Below are positions 63,001 through 64,000 of a DNA stretch of 64,000 bases, one piece after another (positions within the stretch are counted from its first letter, which is position 1; every line of letters begins with the position of its first letter). Origin of the DNA: Sympetrum striolatum. Lineage: Eukaryota > Arthropoda > Insecta > Odonata > Libellulidae. A program made the position numbers and the translations under genes. The notes under the pieces were generated by a model, which saw nothing but the letters and a program-made list of their open reading frames with translations, was not told the DNA's origin and did no database searches. The stretch spans positions 20,266,562 through 20,330,561 of the forward strand of contig OX388347.1 in assembly GCA_947579665.1 (NCBI GenBank), written 5' to 3'.

Positions 63001-63892
63001 CATCTAAGTTCCTTTGAAATAAAAAAAATAGTACTGACCATCTCTTAACTGGAGTATTGATGGCTTATAAATAAAATCTGAGTATGATGATGATTAAGGT
63101 ACAGAAGGGTGACTTATTTTTTTATAATAATTTAAATAAAATACGAATATAATCCCATCAAGAATCTTACCTGTGTGTTGGGAGATTGTATTTCGGAGCT
63201 TGGCTCCCAGCAAAATTTAGCTTAGAGATCTTATTATCAATTTGTGTGAGAGTGGTGAGTGTTTGCACCACAATTTCAAAAGAAGTTTGCTTATCTTTTA
63301 GGGAGAATATTTTCAACAACGATATTAGATCAATCAATGCTGAATTAAGTCCTTCGGCTAGCTGATACTTTTGACCGTAAAACAAGCCTTGATTATCTCC
63401 ATCGTCATAGTCTTCATCCTGAATTCTCTTCTTTCCCGCCGATTCTTCCTTCAGTAATGAGGACAGTTTAAAACAATCCAGAGCATTTTCGAAAAGGAGC
63501 GTTCGAAACACCCTGTACGCTGAACTCCCAGGAATTGAAAGAAGAAGGAAATATAAACTGCCAGCATTCAAGCAGGCCGACCTGCTTTCATCATTTTCAC
63601 TATTTATCTTGCCTTGATTAATAAAATGATAAATCACTGGAAGCAGCCGCTTAGTATGCTGACCTAAAATGTCCCAAATTCGAAGGGATTCGTTATTTTC
63701 TAAAGAGCAAGATACCAGAATGTTTTTGATTTCTTTCTTGAAATCTTGTACTACAAGATCAAACTCTTCACAGCTTAAATAATCCGATGGCAATTCCTCG
63801 AGTTCCATGAACTCATTCTCCCATATTGAATCAATCCATCCATCGTCTAATGTTGCCAGCTGAAAGCCGGATATCAAATTTTCTAATTCCAT
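20952..63892 (-). CDS. NCAPD3: Condensin-2 complex subunit D3, 16 exons, complete coding sequence
   Basis: This is the spliced coding sequence of the condensin II non-SMC subunit D3, a nuclear HEAT-repeat protein. With NCAPH2, NCAPG2 and SMC2/SMC4 it compacts and organises chromosomes. I joined 63171-63892, 62541-63011, 60368-60533, 58478-58579, 53265-53531, 49839-49975, 46150-46291, 43678-43941, 42257-42491, 41042-41219, 34702-34825, 32596-32763, 24325-24487, 22938-23161, 21930-22067 and 20952-21023. All introns are GT-AG, phases agree at every junction, and the total is 3573 nt (1190 aa plus stop). Colinear blocks match my memory of vertebrate D3: the N-terminal WIDSIWE, LYFLLLSIPGS, VRRSALQ, PAWLLL, LGKMCLQ, RNNVMC, the LRENALVLLVQLLQED HEAT block and FHYNNYQ. 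The start is the ATG at 63892; an in-frame TGA lies nine codons upstream, at 63920-63922. The protein stops soon after the last conserved block and lacks the long C-terminal tail of vertebrate D3. No alternative family fits as well. Confidence 0.93.
21430..21790 (+). other. Possible purine-rich LINE tail relic in intron 15
   Basis: The plus strand is strongly A/G-rich with short fragments resembling LINE C-terminal wording, but stops are frequent and no signature is secure. Confidence 0.2.
21930..22067 (-). CDS. NCAPD3: NCAPD3 exon 15 (residues 1122-1167)
   Basis: The exon encodes GLQKEMLEVLLPIAVSLMQK and then LEQTKSPLLSDLMSFMSTTF KEY. This matches the [20 protein letters not shown] block and the following helix of D3. 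The donor is GTAAAA after GAT, with phase 0. That donor is weak, but it is the only one that joins in frame to exon 16. Confidence 0.88.
22938..23161 (-). CDS. NCAPD3: NCAPD3 exon 14 (residues 1047-1121)
   Basis: The exon begins GVVDGKVSLERTEGCHLLSD and then AIWVLGCDEIRP, matching the [20 protein letters not shown] region of D3. It continues with a highly acidic stretch (EEDGDEGEG), a proline-rich segment and a basic cluster (NKRKKN) that could serve as a nuclear localisation signal. It ends in phase 0 at the donor GTACTT. The vertebrate segment between the acidic loop and the next helix (ALANVVMQEAQKK) has no clear counterpart. Confidence 0.9.
24325..24487 (-). CDS. NCAPD3: NCAPD3 exon 13 (residues 993-1047)
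   Basis: The exon encodes GHEMYKVYRVEGEGATEED and then RRNIFRFMLQHLNDDQRQKI, corresponding to the [20 protein letters not shown] block of D3, followed by CCEVLG. The acceptor is ATCCAG and the donor GTAAAT, ending in phase 1. Confidence 0.92.
24979..25266 (-). CDS. Unrecognised small ORF inside NCAPD3 intron 12
   Basis: An open frame of about 95 codons starts at the ATG of MSSQSNSCPIFYEEERITLE; there is an in-frame ATG ten codons further upstream. It ends ALLELCWLHRRW and a TAA stop. The C-terminal third is strongly charged (KRARHKEEDEKRAQNRESER), like a helix or a nuclear/RNA-binding tail. Base composition is richer in GC and CpG than the surrounding intron, and it is not part of a repeat I recognise. 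It lies on the same strand as NCAPD3. It could be a single-exon nested gene, an unrecognised TE remnant or chance. I assign no function. Confidence 0.3.
29700..30531 (+). mobile_element. Second Helitron-like family, degenerate copy
   Basis: It starts TCTTATATATTAAAATTC after an A, then CTCGAAAACCACTCGGTCG and ATTGACTTGAATTTTTTACA. This wording is widespread at the start of arthropod Helitron-like repeats. It ends tentatively at a CTAG (30528-30531) after GCGAGAGCCGAG. Two internal units share GAATGTTGTATTCA / GAATGCTGCATTCA about 75 bp apart. The 3' boundary is uncertain. Confidence 0.35.
31881..32508. mobile_element. DNA transposon/MITE, TACCGTATAT family, copy 2 with both ends
   Basis: The left end reads GGCATATAAGTCGACCCC. 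The right end reads GGTCGACTTATACACC then AGTATATACGGTA, the inverted form of the left end of copy 1 (16719). The interior shows no transposase. Superfamily is not assigned. Confidence 0.6.
32596..32763 (-). CDS. NCAPD3: NCAPD3 exon 12 (residues 937-992)
   Basis: Fifty-six codons, phase 0 at both ends. It begins VRRGALLFDLLTALNDQEI and ends with the highly conserved ILPALFHYNNYQ motif of D3 subunits. The acceptor is TATAG and the donor GTATGT. The downstream intron (24488-32595) is the longest of the gene. Confidence 0.93.
34023..34501. mobile_element. MITE with about 170-bp terminal inverted repeats, TA target site
   Basis: TA (34021-34022) precedes GGATGTCCCAA, and TTGGGACACCC precedes TA (34502-34503). 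The arms match in inverted orientation over about 170 bp with scattered mismatches, for example AATAAATATTATTGCGATTG against its partner near 34390. Only about 130 bp lie between them. It sits in intron 11, so the transcript could form a long hairpin. Confidence 0.78.
34702..34825 (-). CDS. NCAPD3: NCAPD3 exon 11 (residues 895-936)
   Basis: The exon encodes FAQLVDPLLPKMSACLKSSD and then PTLRENALVLLVQLLQEDYL. This is the HEAT repeat equivalent to the MCLKDSDPFIRKQTLILL block of vertebrate D3 and one of the most conserved parts of the family. The acceptor is TTTCAG and the donor GTGAGT, with phase 0 at the end. Confidence 0.93.
34980..35080 (-). repeat. Degenerate SINE copy
   Basis: The order of segments matches the SINE at 57457-57560: AAAAAGTCTGA, a decayed B box, CTATCAGGCAGGCTACT and the A-box region. 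There are many substitutions. Confidence 0.45.
35355..35475. repeat. SINE tails joined in inverted orientation
   Basis: The left half is the SINE tail on the minus strand (TTTGCACATAAGGGCATGC, CCCAAGGAAAA). The right half is the plus-strand B-box end and tail (CCCGGCCCTGTCAGAC, TTTTTCAAGTCTGTTTTTCC). Compare the pair at 57457-57800. Confidence 0.6.
35500..36690. other. Intron 10 stretch, nothing recognised
   Basis: There is no coding signature or terminal repeat visible. Confidence 0.4.
36698..37837 (+). mobile_element. Helitron-like element, copy D (full length), NCAPD3 intron 10
   Basis: It starts TCTATTATATATAG after A and ends ACATTTACTCG before T. The 3' hairpin GCTTGCA/TGCAAGC is intact; one T of the end is missing relative to copy A. 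Six GGTTCGA-type motifs lie near 36876, 37048, 37217, 37383, 37540 (weakened to GATTCGA) and 37688. It is antisense to the host gene. Confidence 0.75.
37990..38715 (-). pseudogene. Penelope-like element 3' fragment with GIY-YIG endonuclease
   Basis: The minus-strand frame 38234-38641, and codons upstream to about 38715 (PSNYRPAFYTTHNIRK), contain GIYKFVCNDCGSIYIGPTGH and then RIKEHK. This is the GIY-YIG endonuclease domain found at the C-terminus of Penelope-like RTs, here with the YIG variant YIG preserved as IYIG. It ends about 80 codons later in a leucine/proline-rich tail. The RT itself is lost. Downstream at 38063-38089 is a hammerhead-ribozyme-like core, which fits the terminal repeats of these elements. 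It lies in intron 10. Confidence 0.8.
38063..38089 (-). ncRNA. Hammerhead ribozyme motif of a Penelope-like terminal repeat
   Basis: The minus strand reads CTGATGA, T, GACTA-TGTAT-TAGTC (5-bp stem II), GAAA, then ACCGGTC. The core CUGAUGA...GAAA is exact. Penelope-like elements are known to carry such minimal hammerheads. Confidence 0.65.
38767..39450 (+). mobile_element. Tigger/pogo-like repeat, copy 1, 5' part
   Basis: It opens with TATAACGAGTAAAGC and GTTATAGCGAGTGAC, the tandem 'TATAGCGAGT' wording typical of Tigger-type ends. It then runs parallel for about 650 bp to 52144-52870, including AGCAAAAAGGATAG, CTCGCCCTTCCTTGG and GATAAAAGCAGTGCTGATTC. No intact ORF. Confidence 0.55.
39650..39850 (+). 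pseudogene. Tigger-like transposase C-terminal relic
   Basis: A plus-strand frame reads SFDDFIAADVETDICVLLTD, NQLIEQH and an acidic VSVEEDSF. This resembles the tail of CENP-B/Tigger-type transposases (a DD-rich segment followed by LTD and an acidic end). It may belong to the repeat just upstream. Confidence 0.4.
39930..40330 (+). pseudogene. LINE relic with VWDP signature, intron 10
   Basis: Plus-strand frames read QLEYACSVWDPSLFMRQIQ and then VNQMLKDMG, ESYEGRRLIQRINLL. This is the C-terminal region of a jockey/CR1-like LINE ORF2, as in 485-1125. Stops interrupt it. Confidence 0.65.
41042..41219 (-). CDS. NCAPD3: NCAPD3 exon 10 (residues 836-895)
   Basis: The exon encodes VTVVVLGKMCLQDARLAARI and, after a proline-rich loop (LPNPPPSD), APLRNNVMCALSDMCRR. 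This corresponds to the ITLGKLCLQ and RNNVIIVMCDLC repeats in the Cnd1-like region of D3. The acceptor is GCTCAG and the donor GTATGT, ending in phase 2. The exact acceptor is inferred from phase and family alignment. Confidence 0.91.
42257..42491 (-). CDS. NCAPD3: NCAPD3 exon 9 (residues 758-836)
   Basis: The exon encodes SCEQFISSAFHGRPG, a basic linker (ENQRRKKYQC), EALAKYMLTFADVSLICPG and TTIATIQTILF. This matches the KYIFTLGDIAQLCP block of D3. The acceptor is TTACAG and the donor GTATGT, ending in phase 1. Confidence 0.93.
43152..43280. repeat. Inverted repeat enclosing a degenerate Penelope-type terminal sequence
   Basis: GAAGGACAAGAGAT at 43152-43165 is perfectly inverted at 43267-43280. 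Between them lie CCGGTTTCGACTACAAGCC and ATCATCTAATC, which on the minus strand read as a decayed hammerhead core (TAGATGA ... GTC GAAA CCGG). It sits in intron 8. Confidence 0.5.
43678..43941 (-). CDS. NCAPD3: NCAPD3 exon 8 (residues 670-757)
   Basis: Eighty-eight codons, phase 0 at both ends. It begins ATTEFGALEECTYILMLKVL and continues through LPFSAIRPAVDALYLISR, equivalent to the SSAVDALQRLCR block of D3. The acceptor is TTTCAG and the donor GTAAGT. A full-length Helitron-like element begins 23 bp upstream of this acceptor, at 43965. Confidence 0.92.
43965..45109 (+). mobile_element. Helitron-like element, copy E (full length), 23 bp from the exon 8 acceptor
   Basis: It starts TCTATTATATATAG after A and ends TTTTACTCG before T, with the 3' hairpin. 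GGTTCGA-type motifs lie near 44143, 44310, 44479, 44647, 44815 and 44953. A short (CACT)n run at about 44005-44030 is specific to this copy. It is antisense in intron 7, and its left end is 23 bp upstream of the first base of exon 8. Confidence 0.75.
45779..45990 (-). repeat. tRNA-derived SINE, minus strand, intron 7
   Basis: On the minus strand it reads TGGTGGCAGATTGGTTAG (A box) and GGTAGGTTCGAATTCTGG (B box) about 50 bp apart. A body follows with TTGCCTTGGTGAAGCATCTC and GGAAACAGCTGCTCC, and it ends in a poly-A run (TTTTTTTT on plus). Confidence 0.65.
46150..46291 (-). CDS. NCAPD3: NCAPD3 exon 7 (residues 622-669)
   Basis: The exon encodes KDLWPSIRHHLVGENQ and then YPAWLLLCTMSEHTDLP, equivalent to the APAWMLLSKIAGSSP block of vertebrate D3. 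It ends FLKFCQ in phase 0. The acceptor is CTTATAG and the donor GTTGGT. There is no long ORF here because both flanking frames close quickly. Confidence 0.9.
48195..48321. repeat. 25-bp perfect inverted repeat around a hammerhead-like sequence
   Basis: ATCATATTGAAATAACTATG plus CAAAT at 48195-48219 is exactly inverted at 48297-48321. The loop contains CTGAAGA, T, AAGC-AGTCA-GCTT, GAAA, CTGGTC on the plus strand (about 48242-48270). Confidence 0.6.
49383..49450. repeat. Hairpin followed by (TA)n
   Basis: CAAAAATTAAACCTGCT and AGCAGGTTCAATTTTTG form a near-perfect 17-bp stem, followed directly by a TA run. Confidence 0.7.
49839..49975 (-). CDS. NCAPD3: NCAPD3 exon 6 (residues 577-622)
   Basis: The exon encodes YTWNVILGKALEPPNWRL and then an amphipathic helix ending SSWAEDRHSLG. 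It lies between two confidently placed exons. Its start phase (0), end phase (2), acceptor AACAG and donor GTAAGC all fit. Family similarity is weaker in this segment than in its neighbours, so the support is mainly splice logic and the open frame. Confidence 0.82.
51200..51570. repeat. GC-rich patch in intron 5, unclassified
   Basis: Sharply higher GC than the surroundings, with a spurious open frame on the minus strand that resembles no protein I know. It may be a MITE interior; terminal repeats were not found. Confidence 0.3.
52144..53160 (+). mobile_element. Tigger/pogo-like repeat, copy 2, intron 5
   Basis: It begins with GTTACAAGTACAGC and TTATAGCAAGTGATTTTTTG, parallel to 38767-39450, and ends near 53160 with GCTATAACAAGTATGC, ATAGCGAGTACTTTTCC and TTGTTACAATGGACTAC, the inverted counterpart of the beginning. 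A SINE-tail fragment (GGACTTTTTTCAAGTC, 52922-52937) is inserted or fused within it. Confidence 0.55.
53265..53531 (-). CDS. NCAPD3: NCAPD3 exon 5 (residues 488-576)
   Basis: Eighty-nine codons, phase 0 at both ends. It carries three HEAT-type helical pairs: VLANLIGAFPSIYKSS, DPSTWVRKQVLLALTGVL and WLRGVLPQICDRDTKVRGKALE. The WLRGVLP and the VR/VRGKALE positions are diagnostic of D3. The acceptor is TTGCAG and the donor GTAAGT. Confidence 0.93.
54850..55300 (+). pseudogene. Penelope-like relic (linker and GIY-YIG region), intron 4
   Basis: Plus-strand frames read ILYKISNLIPKNLKGF and then VYQLKCEDCMTIYLGQSC followed by RPTEHLQSY, a decayed GIY-YIG domain (IYLGQ for the YIG strand). Stops are frequent. 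Confidence 0.5.
55815..55879. repeat. Short inverted repeat
   Basis: GTAAACCACAGA is perfectly inverted as TCTGTGGTTTAC about 40 bp later. CCACCGGTCGTG lies in the loop. Confidence 0.5.
56840..57400 (+). pseudogene. mariner-like transposase relic, intron 4
   Basis: Plus-strand frames read FCGRTSTRDARNLGCPVEV, then TTEEMAKKIH, a region like the mariner linker (LRPKIAVRKMGTTISQS) and REHFQAVIRHVQEQFL. The order and spacing resemble mariner transposases, but the catalytic aspartates are not recognisable. Confidence 0.45.
57457..57560 (-). repeat. tRNA-derived SINE, copy in minus orientation
   Basis: On the minus strand it has A box TAGCCTAGATGG, GGCAGCCTCCCGGATAGAGG and B box GGTTTGATTCC, then the tail TGTCAGACTTTTTTCAAGTC. 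It forms an inverted pair with the next copy. Confidence 0.72.
57638..57800 (+). repeat. tRNA-derived SINE, copy in plus orientation
   Basis: A box TAGCCTAGATGG at 57645-57656 and B box GGTTCAATTCC at 57690-57700, with flanking GGCCGGG/CCCGGCC able to pair. The tail reads TGTCAGACTTTTTTCAAGTC, CCTTGGGATTTTTCCTGG and GTGCACGCCCTTATGTGC. The tail recurs at 35355-35475 and 52922-52965. Confidence 0.75.
58478..58579 (-). CDS. NCAPD3: NCAPD3 exon 4 (residues 454-487)
   Basis: This is a 34-codon exon with phase 0 at both ends, too short to stand out as a long ORF. It encodes TEECGALTEGEKLVTALVDR and then TCDPRVIVRRSALQ. The last part is the start of the HEAT repeat that continues in exon 5 with VLANLIGAF, matching the NVRKSALQVL of vertebrate D3. 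The flanks are TTCCAG and GTAATT. Confidence 0.9.
59339..59406. repeat. 28-bp hairpin in intron 3
   Basis: TGATAAACAAATTTGG with TAATTTCCACAA is inverted as TTGTGGAAATTA with CCAAGTTTGTTTATCA. There is one mismatch and a 12-base A/T loop. Confidence 0.75.
59595..60306 (+). mobile_element. Helitron-like element, copy F (internally deleted), intron 3
   Basis: It starts TCTATTATATATAATTCC after A and ends TTTTACTTG before T, with the hairpin GCTTGCA/TGCAAGC. Only about 710 bp remain. The middle units are lost around a CATCATCATC stretch at 59878. It resembles the copy C subfamily (GATGCCAGAGCACATTAA near 59996). Confidence 0.7.
60368..60533 (-). CDS. NCAPD3: NCAPD3 exon 3 (residues 398-453)
   Basis: The exon encodes KELEELMPNIIITLVERFKD and then SPTVCGKALSAVSECASL, a HEAT unit equivalent to the vertebrate APTVRSKALSSFAHCLE segment. 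The acceptor is TTTCAG and the donor GTCAGT, with phase 0 at the end. A shortened Helitron-like copy ends 61 bp downstream of the donor. Confidence 0.92.
60534..61350. other. Left part of NCAPD3 intron 2, nothing recognised
   Basis: AT-rich; there are no terminal repeats or coding signatures. Confidence 0.4.
61355..61440 (+). repeat. tRNA-derived SINE head, intron 2
   Basis: TGGTGGCAAAGTGGTTAG matches an A box, and GCGATTGAATCCCAG matches a B box about 45 bp later. The acceptor stem does not pair, so it is not a tRNA gene. Confidence 0.5.
61688..61706. repeat. Short (AT)n run
   Basis: A pure AT dinucleotide run. Confidence 0.8.
61765..62120 (-). pseudogene. LINE C-terminal relic, minus strand, intron 2
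   Basis: Minus-strand frames read MGRSNIELKGEGLVKTVVEG, RIQSGEKTEGKKKTKD and later VYEPTER. This is the usual end of RTE/CR1-like ORF2 proteins (GxVxEGRIxGKRxRGRxR, then xxxPTxR). It ends toward 61770 in ATG-type repeats, as the element at 12793 does. Confidence 0.5.
62541..63011 (-). CDS. NCAPD3: NCAPD3 exon 2 (residues 241-398)
   Basis: The acceptor CAAAG precedes G AAC; the split codon AG|G gives Arg. The exon begins NLDDLLHSLSYNAF and then reads VALYLLSRGR, matching the tyrosine-rich LYLL block of D3 proteins. Helical HEAT repeats follow (RTIMRHNVLSFVRN, LIRHLCGAVVRMG, RPILEWLIRFSR). It ends in phase 2 at the donor GTAAGT. The intron to exon 1 is only 159 bp. Confidence 0.92.
63171..63892 (-). 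CDS. NCAPD3: NCAPD3 exon 1 (N-terminus, residues 1-240)
   Basis: This exon encodes MELENLISGF onward. It contains the family-typical WIDSIWENEF near residue 20, the helical segment ending LYFLLLSIPGS, a basic-acidic linker (KKRIQDEDYDDGDNQG) and a second helical block. It ends in phase 2 after NLPTH plus AG, with donor GTAAGA. In-frame reading continues nine codons upstream to a stop, but only from non-ATG codons, so the Met at 63892 is the best start. Confidence 0.93.
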
Positions 63893-64000
63893 CGAGATTA
63901 AATATTCTCCAAGTACCAATCACTTGGTAGTTGATCTACTACAAAAAATAATTATGAATCCAAGAGAAATTCATTACATATTACCAACTACATCTTGCTG

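Noticed and set aside
63893..64000. Promoter of NCAPD3
   Set aside because: Only about 110 bp upstream of the ATG are present; no TATA box or initiator could be assigned with confidence.

Overview
This is eukaryotic DNA and almost certainly from an arthropod, most likely an insect. It is AT-rich and has one spliced gene with GT-AG introns. The rest is a dense mixture of LINE relics, Penelope-like elements, Helitron-like elements, MITEs and tRNA-derived SINEs of kinds common in arthropods. I cannot name the species. No prokaryotic gene, tRNA gene, rRNA or CRISPR array is visible.

The one host gene I can reconstruct fills the right two thirds of the window on the minus strand (start codon 63892, stop 20952). 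Sixteen exons join with consistent phases and canonical splice sites into 3573 coding bases (1190 residues plus stop). The product is the HEAT-repeat protein NCAPD3, the D3 subunit of condensin II. Its 15 introns range from 159 bp to about 8.1 kb and hold most of the repeats. The N-terminal start lies only about 110 bp from the right edge, so the promoter is mostly outside the window.

The left third (1-20.9 kb) is intergenic and repeat-rich. It holds a LINE 3' end (485-1125), a TA-flanked MITE (1963-2580), a TTAA-flanked piggyBac-like MITE (2938-3173) and a LINE relic (about 4.8-9.5 kb). That LINE was invaded by a piggyBac-like MITE, which was itself invaded by a Helitron-like element. Further right are a Penelope-like fragment, a head-to-tail pair of the same Helitron-like elements (10717-12792), a nearly open RTE-like retrotransposon (12793-15201) and a third LINE relic (about 17.95-18.6 kb).

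One Helitron-like family occurs six times, always in the plus orientation (5407, 10717, 11632, 36698, 43965, 59595). Five copies keep the 5'-TC end. The complete copies end with a hairpin followed by ACTCG, and each consists of about six diverged units of roughly 150-175 bp carrying a GGTTCGA-type motif that matches the Pol III B box. Three copies are in NCAPD3 introns, one only 23 bp from a splice acceptor. Hammerhead-ribozyme-like folds occur in the Penelope-type terminal sequences. One short uncharacterised ORF in intron 12 (24979-25266) may be a nested gene. I found no wholly unprecedented system. The most interesting material is the Helitron family's architecture and concatemer junction, the three-layer nesting, the ribozyme-like folds and the splice-site-proximal insertion.
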